From an uncultured Pelagibacteraceae bacterium (GTDB lineage: Bacteria > Pseudomonadota > Alphaproteobacteria > Pelagibacterales > Pelagibacteraceae), in assembly GCA_902599335.1 (NCBI GenBank), contig CACKFA010000003.1, positions 62,001-126,000 on the forward strand: 64,000 bases of DNA, given 5' to 3'. Below the pieces are notes generated by a model that searched no databases, was not told the origin of the DNA, and was given only the letters and a program-made list of their open reading frames with translations. Positions 48,316 through 55,959 of the stretch are shown here, piece after piece. Made by a program: the position numbers and the translations under genes. Within the stretch, counting starts at the first letter, position 1, and every line of letters starts with the position of its first letter.

Positions 48316-49816
48316 AGTTTTTAAAAATAAACAAAATTTAAAATTAAAACCTGCTAAATTAGCAGTTATTGATATAGGCTCTAATTCTATTAGAATGCTA
48401 ATTTATGAAGATTTTAGCTCTTCTCGTGTACCATTTTTCAATGAAAAAGCTGTTTGCGAACTTGGTAAAAATTTAGATAAATCAAGAAAACTTCATAAGT
48501 CTGGTGTTGATTATGCTCAAAAAGTATTGAAGAGATTTTCAGAGATTTTAAATGTTTCTAAAATTGTTAACTTAAAAATAATAGCAACTGCTGTTTTAAG
48601 AGAAGCAACTGATGCAAAACCATTTGTTGAATACGTAGAAAATCTTTTTAAGAAAAAAATAGAAATCTTAAGTGGTGAGGAAGAAGCAATTTGTTCAGCA
48701 GAAGGTGTTAAAATTGGATTTGATAATGTAGATGGGTTAGTTGCTGATCTTGGTGGAGGTAGTTTAGAATTAGCTCGAGTTGAAAATGGTTTGATTACTA
48801 ATAAAACATCTTTACCCTTAGGTGTTTTAAGATTAATTAATAATCCAATTGTAAAAAAGAGAAATCTTTCTAAATACATAAAAAAACTTTTGAGAGATGA
48901 GAAGTGGTTATCTAAAAAAAAATTTGAAAATCTTTATTTAGTCGGTGGAACATGGAGAGCTTTATTTAAACTTCATCTATTTCAAAATAAACACCCTGTC
49001 CACATAATCCATCAGTATTCAGTAAATTATGAAACTATATCGACATTTGTAGAAAAAATAGCATCGTTCAACAAAGCAAAACTAAAAACAGTTGAATATA
49101 TATCTAAATCTAGAACACCCTATCTACCATATAGCTCTATAATATTAGATGAGATCATGAGAGCAACAAATCCAAAAAACATAATATGCTCTATAAGCGG
49201 TATTAGAGAGGGATCTCTGGCTAAAGATTACTTTAAAAATATTGATAAATCTCAAGTTTTTGAAAAATCATTAGAATATATTTCTAAGAAAAGAGGTGAT
49301 TTGGGATTAACTTACAAAAAGTATCATGAATTTATCAAACCTGTATTTGATGGTAATGAACATTTCGATGAAAAATTGCTTAATTTAGCTTGTGTTTTAA
49401 GTCATATGGATTGGGGACTTGGTGCTTTTCAAAAAGCAGAATTAGTTTTTCAAGAAACATTAAATACTCCGTTATTGAGACTTTCACATAAAGAAAGAAT
49501 TCAAATAGCTCTTTCATGTTATTGGAGGTACTGCAGCATTAAATACAACCCTAAAATAGAATATTTGACATTTTTAAATAATAATGAAATTTTTTCTAGT
49601 AAACAAGTTGGTGCAGCCTTAAGATTTGCTCACTCACTTACATCTATTTCAACTATCTTCTTAGAGGAATTTAAATTGTATAAAAGAGGTAACTCTGTAT
49701 TTTTAAAAATTCCAGCACAACATCAAGAAATAATTTCTAAACAAGTTACAAAAAGATTTAAAGCTCTTGCGCGAGAATTATTTTTAGAGCCGAGAGTAAT
49801 TTACTCAAATAATTAA
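48305..49816 (+). CDS. ppx: Exopolyphosphatase (Ppx/GppA family)
   Basis: The 503-residue protein belongs to the ASKHA fold: V-I-D-I-G-S-N-S-I-R-M near residue 22, I-A-T-A-V-L-R-E-A near 97, L-S-G-E-E-E-A near 120 and A-D-L-G-G-G-S-L-E near 148. It would trim terminal phosphate from polyphosphate or hydrolyse pppGpp; next to ppk1 the first is more likely. The C-terminal half is an HD-like helical region. The start is a GTG lying within the end of ppk1. Confidence 0.92.
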   Translation: MEIKVFKNKQNLKLKPAKLAVIDIGSNSIRMLIYEDFSSSRVPFFNEKAVCELGKNLDKSRKLHKSGVDYAQKVLKRFSEILNVSKIVNLKIIATAVLREATDAKPFVEYVENLFKKKIEILSGEEEAICSAEGVKIGFDNVDGLVADLGGGSLELARVENGLITNKTSLPLGVLRLINNPIVKKRNLSKYIKKLLRDEKWLSKKKFENLYLVGGTWRALFKLHLFQNKHPVHIIHQYSVNYETISTFVEKIASFNKAKLKTVEYISKSRTPYLPYSSIILDEIMRATNPKNIICSISGIREGSLAKDYFKNIDKSQVFEKSLEYISKKRGDLGLTYKKYHEFIKPVFDGNEHFDEKLLNLACVLSHMDWGLGAFQKAELVFQETLNTPLLRLSHKERIQIALSCYWRYCSIKYNPKIEYLTFLNNNEIFSSKQVGAALRFAHSLTSISTIFLEEFKLYKRGNSVFLKIPAQHQEIISKQVTKRFKALARELFLEPRVIYSNN

Positions 49817-49946
49817 AATTTAATTTAATCTAATACAATTTATACGTTAATGATTTTTTTTTGTAATAAATTTTTAATTTTATTGAAATATATCATTAAT
49901 TTAAATGTCATATTTTTCTGTGAAGTTTCTCTAAAGGAGATTTTTT

Positions 49947-51863
49947 ATGAAAAATAATAAAACTAAAATACATAATTTATCAATTGATGAATATGATGAA
50001 ATAAATAATCCACCACCAGAAGTGGTTGACTTTGACAATATACTTCAAAAGGCAATGAGCAGAAGAAGCTTTATGAAAAATAGTGCTATATTTGGCGCAT
50101 CAGCTTTTGTTCTTGGTTCTGGACTTAACATGTTAAGCTCTACAGATGCAGAAGCTGCATTTTCTGGTCTTGTAGATTTTAAACCAATTAAAGTAGATAC
50201 AAAAGATGATATTACAGTACCAGAAGGATATAATTGGGAAATCTTAGCTAAGTGGGGTGACCCATTATTTACTAAGGGTAAATGGTTTGATCATTACTCA
50301 AGAGGTACAGGTGAAAGTCAAGAACTTGCCTTTGGTGATAACAATGATGGTATGGATACTTTTTATACTAAAGATGGTAAAACAATCATTGCTGTTAATA
50401 ATGAATATGTAAATAGATCAATTATTTACGACAATAGAGGCACCAAATTACCTGAAACAGCAGATGATGTTAGAAAAGGTAAAGCAGGTCATGGTGTTAG
50501 TATTTTTGAAATATCAAATAAAAATGGTAAATGGGAAATAGTTAAGGACTCTAAATATAATAGAAGAATAACCGCAGATTCAAGAATGGAAATTACAGGT
50601 CCTGCAAGAGGGCATGATTTGTTAAAAACTATTTCAGATCCTACTGGAACGCTATCTTTAGGGACTTGGAATAATTGTGGAAATGGTAAAACTCCATGGG
50701 GAACTTATCTTGCATGTGAGGAAAACTTTAACGGATATTTTTCTAATACTGACCCTAATGCCGATATTCCACCAGAATTTAAAAGATATGGTATTTCAAC
50801 AAAGGATTGGGGTTATGCTTGGGGTAAATTTGATGATAGATTTAATTGGGATCTAGAACCAAATGAGCCAAATAGAGCTGGTTATGTTGTTGAAATCGAT
50901 CCACTAAATCCTTCATCTACTCCAAAAAAAAGAACAGCTTTAGGAAGATTTAAGCACGAAAATGCCGAGGTAACACTTGGTAAAAATAATGAAGTTGTTG
51001 TTTATTTGGGAGATGATGAAAGAGGTGAGTATTTGTATAAATTCATTTCATCAAAAAAATATAATAAAAATGGTGATAACTCCAAAGTTTTAGAAGATGG
51101 AGATTTATTTGTAGCCAAGTTTGATGACAATGGAAAAGGCAAATGGTTACCTTTAACACCTAAAACAACTGGAATGAAGTCTAAAGCCGAAATAGCTATT
51201 CACACTAGAATGGCAGCTTCTGCAGCAGGCGGGACTACAATGGATAGACCTGAATGGGTTGCAGCAAATCCATTAAAAGCAGAAGCATATGTTGCTTTAA
51301 CAAATAATAAGAACAGAGGAAAAAAACCAAATGCTGGTGGCGATGATACGTCTGTAAATGGACCTAACCCCAGAATAAACAATCAATATGGTCAAATTGT
51401 TAGATGGACAGCAGATAAAGGTGATCATGCTTCATCTAATTTTAAATGGGATATATTTGCTTTAGTTGGAAATCCAACTGTTCACAAAGGACCAAATGCT
51501 GGATCTAAAAACATAACTAAGGAAAATATGTTTAATGCTCCTGATGGAATTAAATTTGATTCTAAAGGAGGATTATGGATACAAACAGATGGAAAATACT
51601 CTAATTCAGGAGACTTTGCTGGTATGGGTAATAATCAAATGTTGTATGGTGACCCAAAGACAGGTGAGATTAAAAGATTTCTTGTAGGTCCTAATGAGGC
51701 AGAGGTTACAGGATTGACCTGGAGTAAAGATTACAAAACTATGTTTGTTGGTATTCAACATCCAGGTGAAAAAGGTAATTCTATATGGCCAGACGGACCT
51801 GGAACGGCTCCAAGATCTTCAATTATAGCAATTAGAAAAAATGATGGCTCTAGAATTGGTTAA
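49947..51863 (+). CDS. phoX: Tat-exported PhoX-family alkaline phosphatase (DUF839)
   Basis: The 638-residue protein has a twin-arginine signal S-R-R-S-F-M-K (residues about 38-44) followed by a hydrophobic stretch and D-A-E-A-A, after an unusually long cytoplasmic leader of about 35 residues. The mature part has the PhoX hallmark W-G-T-Y-L-A-C-E-E-N near residue 252, whose Cys and Glu bind iron in known PhoX, and H-E-N-A-E-V near 333. PhoX releases phosphate from organic esters using Fe and Ca, with no zinc need. It has a good Shine-Dalgarno (AAAGGAG), but no properly spaced PHO box was found upstream. A strong terminator follows. Confidence 0.9.
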   Translation: MKNNKTKIHNLSIDEYDEINNPPPEVVDFDNILQKAMSRRSFMKNSAIFGASAFVLGSGLNMLSSTDAEAAFSGLVDFKPIKVDTKDDITVPEGYNWEILAKWGDPLFTKGKWFDHYSRGTGESQELAFGDNNDGMDTFYTKDGKTIIAVNNEYVNRSIIYDNRGTKLPETADDVRKGKAGHGVSIFEISNKNGKWEIVKDSKYNRRITADSRMEITGPARGHDLLKTISDPTGTLSLGTWNNCGNGKTPWGTYLACEENFNGYFSNTDPNADIPPEFKRYGISTKDWGYAWGKFDDRFNWDLEPNEPNRAGYVVEIDPLNPSSTPKKRTALGRFKHENAEVTLGKNNEVVVYLGDDERGEYLYKFISSKKYNKNGDNSKVLEDGDLFVAKFDDNGKGKWLPLTPKTTGMKSKAEIAIHTRMAASAAGGTTMDRPEWVAANPLKAEAYVALTNNKNRGKKPNAGGDDTSVNGPNPRINNQYGQIVRWTADKGDHASSNFKWDIFALVGNPTVHKGPNAGSKNITKENMFNAPDGIKFDSKGGLWIQTDGKYSNSGDFAGMGNNQMLYGDPKTGEIKRFLVGPNEAEVTGLTWSKDYKTMFVGIQHPGEKGNSIWPDGPGTAPRSSIIAIRKNDGSRIG

Positions 51864-51880
51864 TTAACAATATACCCCTG

Positions 51881-51912
51881 AAATACGCTCGATACTGTTA
51901 TCGAGCGTATTT
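51881..51912 (+). terminator. Strong terminator between phoX and the convergent NUDIX gene
   Basis: A 14-bp perfect stem AAATACGCTCGATA/TATCGAGCGTATTT with loop CTGT is followed by a T-run on the plus strand. The stem includes the last codons of the minus-strand NUDIX gene, so one element may serve both transcripts. Confidence 0.93.
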
Positions 51913-52386
51913 TTTTTTATAAAACAAAAACATACCAATATGAGAGGCGTTATTAAATTTACCATTCTTAATTAATTTAATTATTTGATGATCTGAAACT
52001 ATGTGGATTTTTATTCCTTTTTCAGGCTTTGAAATTTTAATAAGATTATTACAAAAAAAACCAGTAATTTTAGTGGTGAGTCGACCTGGTTCAGAATAAA
52101 ATGAAGTAATTTTTCTCAATTTATTTCTTGATTTATATCCTGTTTCTTCAATTAATTCTTTTTTAGCAGATATTAAAGCTGTTTCATGTTTTTCAATTAT
52201 ACCAGATGGAAACTCAAAATTAATTTGATTTATAGGAATTCTTTTTTGTGAAACCAAAATATACTTGTTCTTAATTTTGGGTATTACGATTGAAAGGTTT
52301 GAGGTTTTTAAAAAATGATAAAATTCATTTTTTTTAAATTTTTTATTAATTAATTTAATATTTTTTGTTAGTTTTAAATTTTTCAA
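51898..52386 (-). CDS. NUDIX hydrolase
   Basis: The conserved part starts after the aquaporin stop, so I use the TTG at 52386, which overlaps that stop as TTGA and gives 162 residues. The Nudix box G-x5-E-x7-K-E-L-x-E-E-T-G sits near residues 80-102, with Lys where the consensus has Arg. F-P-S-G-I-I before it resembles ADP-sugar pyrophosphatases. The substrate is unknown. It closes the minus-strand arsenic operon; a role in nucleotide-sugar or damaged-nucleotide turnover is only a guess. Its stop codon lies inside the phoX terminator stem. Confidence 0.8.
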   Translation of the reverse strand: MKNLKLTKNIKLINKKFKKNEFYHFLKTSNLSIVIPKIKNKYILVSQKRIPINQINFEFPSGIIEKHETALISAKKELIEETGYKSRNKLRKITSFYSEPGRLTTKITGFFCNNLIKISKPEKGIKIHIVSDHQIIKLIKNGKFNNASHIGMFLFYKKKYAR

Positions 52387-53042
52387 TCTTTTTCTAAGAA
52401 TAATTTTTTTGCGATATAAACAGCAATTAACATACCAATTAATTCTGCAACTATATAAAAAGGAGTGTTTAAATAACTTATACCAGTAAAAGATTCTGTG
52501 AATGTTCTTGCTATTGCTACAGCAGGATTTGCAAAAGATGTTGATGAAGTAAACCAATAACCAGCTGTAATATATAACCCAACAGATGCAGCTACAGTAA
52601 TTTTACCTGACTTCATAGATCCAAAAATAATGATTATTAGTCCTAATGTTGCAACAATTTCTGATACAAAAATATAGATACCATCTCTTGATTTTGTCGA
52701 TAATTCAAAAATCTGATGTTCAAAAAAGAAATTAGCTAAAGCCACACCCAATAAACATCCAAGGATCTGAACTGAAATATAAAAGGGTAGAAGACGTTTT
52801 TTTAATTTTCCTGTAATTGTCATAGCAATGCTAACAAATGGATTAAAATGAGCTCCAGAAACATCTGCAAAAACAGTTATTAGCACAAACAATCCAGCTC
52901 CAGTTGCTATAGTATTTGCAATTAGCATCACAGCTGTATCATTGGTCAGATTTTCTGCCATTAAACCCGATCCAACTATGATCATTACTAGAAAACAACT
53001 TCCAATAAATTCTGAAAGAAAATATCTATTTTTATTTTTCAT
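52383..53042 (-). CDS. Aquaporin/MIP-family channel, probable arsenite channel (AqpS-like)
   Basis: The 219-residue protein has six membrane helices and two half-helix loops. The first loop motif is N67-P-F (H-F-N-P-F-V-S), departing from NPA, and the second is N172-P-A with Arg179. It overlaps arsC by 11 bp. In Sinorhizobium an aquaglyceroporin (AqpS) next to arsC lets arsenite out down its gradient in place of ArsB; the same pairing here supports that role. Direct water or glycerol transport cannot be excluded. Confidence 0.82.
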   Translation of the reverse strand: MKNKNRYFLSEFIGSCFLVMIIVGSGLMAENLTNDTAVMLIANTIATGAGLFVLITVFADVSGAHFNPFVSIAMTITGKLKKRLLPFYISVQILGCLLGVALANFFFEHQIFELSTKSRDGIYIFVSEIVATLGLIIIIFGSMKSGKITVAASVGLYITAGYWFTSSTSFANPAVAIARTFTESFTGISYLNTPFYIVAELIGMLIAVYIAKKLFLEKD

Positions 53043-53463
53043 TTAGCCAATCTTTAATTTTATTACTTATAACATTGAAAGTGTTTCTAATGATTATTTG
53101 CTTTTCTTCATCATTTGCATTTTGAAGTTTTGTTACTGGATCATCTATATCCCAATGTATAATTTGGTTTTTATGAGGCCAAATAGGACATACCTCATTA
53201 TTTGCGTTATTACATACTGTTATTACATGATCCATTTTTATTTCATTTTCGATAAACTTTTTAAAGTTTTTAGAACTATAATTAGTTAGATCATAATTTT
53301 TATTTTTTTCTAAAAAACTTCTAATATCAACATTGATTTTTCCAGATGGATTGCTACCAGCACTGAAAGCTTTAAATTTATTTGAGTATTCGTTATTAAT
53401 AATGCTCTCTGCAATAATGCTTCTTGCTGAATTTCCTGTGCATACAAATAAAATATTTTTCAT
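53032..53463 (-). CDS. arsC: Arsenate reductase, low-molecular-weight phosphatase type (thioredoxin-coupled)
   Basis: The 143-residue protein has the phosphatase loop C8-T-G-N-S-A-R-S and, after it, Cys84 and Cys92 (I-T-V-C-N-N-A-N-N-E-V-C-P), matching the three-cysteine relay of ArsC from plasmid pI258, plus D-D-P near residue 108. It reduces arsenate, a phosphate mimic that enters by Pst, to arsenite. The next gene is the aquaporin, which would release it. It shares one base with the preceding small membrane protein gene. Confidence 0.9.
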   Translation of the reverse strand: MKNILFVCTGNSARSIIAESIINNEYSNKFKAFSAGSNPSGKINVDIRSFLEKNKNYDLTNYSSKNFKKFIENEIKMDHVITVCNNANNEVCPIWPHKNQIIHWDIDDPVTKLQNANDEEKQIIIRNTFNVISNKIKDWLNEK

Positions 53464-53687
53464 TAAAAAATAATTTTATAAATACCAATCACAAATAATG
53501 GAATTTGTAATCCAAAGTTAGTTAAAATAGCCTTATCCTTTAATAACAACCCAGAAATTGTCCATCCAACAACACCAAGACCATGAAAATAAATATTCAG
53601 TGGGTAAATATTAAGATTTGTAAGTAAAATGCCAGTTAATACTAAGAATGTACTGATCCACTTTAGATATTTTTTTAAAAATAACAT
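53463..53687 (-). CDS. Small membrane protein at the head of the ars operon
   Basis: The 74-residue protein has two or three hydrophobic segments (about 9-26, 34-50, 56-73) and no long soluble part. Its layout recalls the small DUF6552-type proteins, but I am not sure of this. It overlaps arsC by one base, so it is cotranscribed with it. Its start codon is embedded in a 10-bp inverted repeat (53681-53709). Function is unknown; helping arsenite or phosphate-analogue transport would be a guess from position. Confidence 0.7.
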   Translation of the reverse strand: MLFLKKYLKWISTFLVLTGILLTNLNIYPLNIYFHGLGVVGWTISGLLLKDKAILTNFGLQIPLFVIGIYKIIF

Positions 53688-53709
53688 TCAAAACTTATAT
53701 GAATGTTAT
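53681..53709 (-). promoter_or_regulatory. Inverted repeat over the ars operon start codon (operator, attenuator or terminator)
   Basis: ATAACATTCA and TGAATGTTAT are perfect 10-bp arms separated by 9 bp. The right-hand part on the minus strand contains the ATG of the 74-residue gene and is followed by TTTTT. It could be an ArsR-type operator, an RNA hairpin hiding the start, or the terminator of the upstream dioxygenase gene, whose stop is 35 bp away. Confidence 0.6.
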
Positions 53710-53743
53710 GTTAAAGATTTATTACAATAGACTTTTATGTGAT

Positions 53744-54625
53744 TTAATTTTTTTGAAGTTCATAGATAGAAACATAATGTTTCTTCTTAGGGAGAGGGAT
53801 TATGGTTGGAACTTTAGTCAATCTTGGTTTTATTGATTTATTTCCTACAATTATATTTTTGTCATAATTTTCCAAATCAACCTCAGGATGAGGATTTCCA
53901 TCATTGATTAATGGCCACGCATCACAAGCTCTATAACCAAATAAAATTAAGGGTCTTGAGTTATTCATTTGATTATGTCCTGACCCATGAACTGATCTAC
54001 AATGAAAAAATACTACTGTTCCGGCCGTTCCAGTTATTGAAACACTATCCTTAGTTCCTATTCTGTTTTTCTTAGTATCTATTTTTCCAACAAAATAATT
54101 TTCTTTGCTGTGGTGGCTGTACAATTTCTTTTTGTGTGAATTCTTTATTATTTTAAGTGGCCCATTTTTTTCATAGCAATCATCTAAATATATACCAACT
54201 GTAATTAAATCATCGTTTGTATGAGGGTAAAAAGCCCAATCTTGGTGCCATCCAATTTCACTTCCTTTTTTCTTATTTGGAAGCTTAAAATTTAATTTAC
54301 CTAGATGAAATCTAACTGTTCCGCCTAATAATTTTTTAGCTATAGATATAATTTTTTTATCTCTAGATAATTCATAGAAAACTTTATGTCTGTTCTGAGG
54401 ATTATTTAGTCTTAAAATTTCTTTATTTTTTGGAGAACTCGAATTGTAAACAAAATGGTAATTATCATAGGACTGAATTCCATTTGAACCATTACCTTTT
54501 TTTCTTTTTTTTTCTTTTGAAATTACTTCATTAACAATTTTATTAATTTTATTTATCTTTGTTTGAGAAATTAGATTTTCTTTAACAAGAAAGCCATTTT
54601 TTTTATATAAATTTAAATCATTCAT
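53744..54625 (-). CDS. Phytanoyl-CoA dioxygenase (PhyH) family oxygenase
   Basis: The 293-residue protein is an Fe(II)/2-oxoglutarate-dependent dioxygenase. The metal triad is His127-x-Asp129 (G-W-H-Q-D-W) and His213 (S-V-H-G-S-G), with Arg224 (N-S-R-P) for 2-oxoglutarate. The L-I-T-V-G-I-Y-L-D-D strand after the first motif is typical of PhyH members that act on small polar substrates such as ectoine, phosphonates or mugineic-type acids. The substrate is unknown; near a phosphate region a phosphonate is possible, but it is not in the same transcript. Confidence 0.82.
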   Translation of the reverse strand: MNDLNLYKKNGFLVKENLISQTKINKINKIVNEVISKEKKRKKGNGSNGIQSYDNYHFVYNSSSPKNKEILRLNNPQNRHKVFYELSRDKKIISIAKKLLGGTVRFHLGKLNFKLPNKKKGSEIGWHQDWAFYPHTNDDLITVGIYLDDCYEKNGPLKIIKNSHKKKLYSHHSKENYFVGKIDTKKNRIGTKDSVSITGTAGTVVFFHCRSVHGSGHNQMNNSRPLILFGYRACDAWPLINDGNPHPEVDLENYDKNIIVGNKSIKPRLTKVPTIIPLPKKKHYVSIYELQKN

Positions 54626-54757
54626 ATAGTCAGATTATGAAAGAAAATAAATCTTCTTTAAAATAAATACAATGTTTTTTGTGAGATTAAATAACAGTAA
54701 TAATTATTTGTTAATCCGAGAATTTAAAAAAATTCCCGGATTAAACCTAATTTTAAA

Positions 54758-55888
54758 TTAACAACCTTTGAAAGATGCAGACATATTTCTAATTAAATTG
54801 AAATATAAGTCTTTTCCTGGGTCTAATGTTGCTCCTAATGGGTCAACTACTCCAGTTTTAATATTCATATCTTTTGCGACAGCTTTAATAATATCAGGGT
54901 TAAATTGAGGCTCTGAGAACACACAAGCAACTTTATCGTGTTCAATTATCTCTCTGATTTCTGCTAGTTGTTCTGCTCCAGGCATTACATCTGTATTAAC
55001 AGTAAAAGCACCTAATATATTTACATTAAATCTTTTCTCAAAATACTGATAAGCATCATGGAATACAATTGAAGCAACACTGTTGCTTAAATCAGTCATT
55101 ACATCAATTGTAAGTTTATCGATTTCTTGTAAAGCTTTAGCTAAATTACTTTTATATTTGGCTTTATTTTTAGGATCATTTTCAATTAAATGTTCTGCCA
55201 TTTCATTTAACATAGCTTTTGCATTAATTGGGTCCAACCAAATGTGTGGATCAAATTCACCATGCGCATGTCCGTCATGATCGTCATGTCCGTGGTCGTC
55301 ATGATCGTCTTCTTTTTTACCATGATCATCATGATCGTGGTCGTGATCATCTTCCTTTTTACCGTGGTCATCATGGTCATGATCATCTTCTTTTTTTCCA
55401 TGATCGTCATGGTCGTGATCATCTTCCTTTTTACCGTGGTCATCATGTCCATGATCGTCGTGATCATCTTCTTTTTTCCCATGATCGTCATGTCCGTGAT
55501 CATCATGATCATGTTCGTCAAAAATATTTCTCTCTCTAAATTTTAATACCTGTAATCCTTTAGTTTCCATTAATTCAATTTTTTCTGCTTTCTTAGCAAT
55601 TGAACTCAATGGTTTTTCTAAAAAACTCTCTAAATCTTCACCAACCCAGAATATTAGGTCAGCATTTTGAAGCATTTTTGCATGTGAAGGTTTCATTGCA
55701 AATCCGTGCGGAGAAGCATATCCATCAACTATTAAATCAGGTTTAGCAATACCATCCATTAAGTAACTAGCTAATGAATGAATTGGTTTAATAGAAGCAA
55801 CTACTTTTATTTCAGCATTTGCTGGTGTAAAGAATGTTAGAATTGATAATATTGAGAATATAAGTGGTATTTTTTTAATATTTTTCAT
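54758..55888 (-). CDS. znuA: Zinc ABC transporter, periplasmic binding protein ZnuA with His-rich loop
   Basis: The 376-residue protein has a signal peptide (to about A-N-A, residue 25) and the zinc ligands His37 (K-P-I-H-S), His61 (S-P-H-G-F) and His214 (D-P-H-I-W-L-D-P). Residues about 126-209 are a His/Asp loop with five copies of G-K-K-E-D-D-H spaced 12-15 residues; the loop probably gathers zinc. A possible C-terminal Cys (the last residue, 376) pairs with Cys288-region Cys as in other ZnuA proteins. It diverges from znuCB-zur across a 71-bp promoter with two Zur-type palindromes. Confidence 0.94.
   Translation of the reverse strand: MKNIKKIPLIFSILSILTFFTPANAEIKVVASIKPIHSLASYLMDGIAKPDLIVDGYASPHGFAMKPSHAKMLQNADLIFWVGEDLESFLEKPLSSIAKKAEKIELMETKGLQVLKFRERNIFDEHDHDDHGHDDHGKKEDDHDDHGHDDHGKKEDDHDHDDHGKKEDDHDHDDHGKKEDDHDHDHDDHGKKEDDHDDHGHDDHDGHAHGEFDPHIWLDPINAKAMLNEMAEHLIENDPKNKAKYKSNLAKALQEIDKLTIDVMTDLSNSVASIVFHDAYQYFEKRFNVNILGAFTVNTDVMPGAEQLAEIREIIEHDKVACVFSEPQFNPDIIKAVAKDMNIKTGVVDPLGATLDPGKDLYFNLIRNMSASFKGC
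55262..55513 (-). repeat. In-frame tandem repeats coding the ZnuA His-rich loop
   Basis: About 250 bp of degenerate GATCATGATCATGG-like units, in 12-15 codon periods, code H-D-D-H-G-K-K-E-D-D. All units are in frame. The repeats also open false reading frames on the other strand. Slippage here would change the number of zinc-binding units. Confidence 0.9.
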
Positions 55889-55908
55889 AATAAGTAATTT
55901 AATTGGTT

Positions 55909-55939
55909 GTTATAATATAACGTTATGTAATAATATAAC
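55909..55939. promoter_or_regulatory. Two Zur boxes in the znuA/znuC divergent promoter
   Basis: GTTATAATATAAC (55909-55921) is a perfect palindrome about its central base, and GTAATAATATAAC (55927-55939) differs at one position; the centres are 18 bp apart. Both match the alphaproteobacterial Zur site TGTTATAWTATAACA. zur itself is in the same operon. Confidence 0.85.
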
Positions 55940-55959
55940 ATTTATAAGTCAAGCAATAT

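Noticed and set aside
49911-49930. PHO-box-like pair before phoX (ATGTCAT and CTGTGAA)
   Set aside because: The two units are 13 bp apart instead of 11 and each deviates from the motif, so I do not call a PhoB site.
52387-52557. N-terminal extension of the NUDIX frame into the aquaporin gene
   Set aside because: The added 57 residues are Cys/Tyr/Lys-rich with no Nudix similarity and are antiphase to conserved aquaporin codons.
53098-53289. 63-residue frame opposite arsC
   Set aside because: Antisense to a certain gene, no ribosome site, low-complexity Ile/Tyr/Phe content.
55262-55513. CRISPR-like periodic repeat
   Set aside because: The units are degenerate, in frame, without unique spacers, and code the His-rich loop.
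55207-55546. Several His/Met/Ile-rich frames over the znuA repeat on both strands
   Set aside because: They result from the tandem GATCATGATC repeats being open in all frames; only the znuA frame continues into conserved domains.
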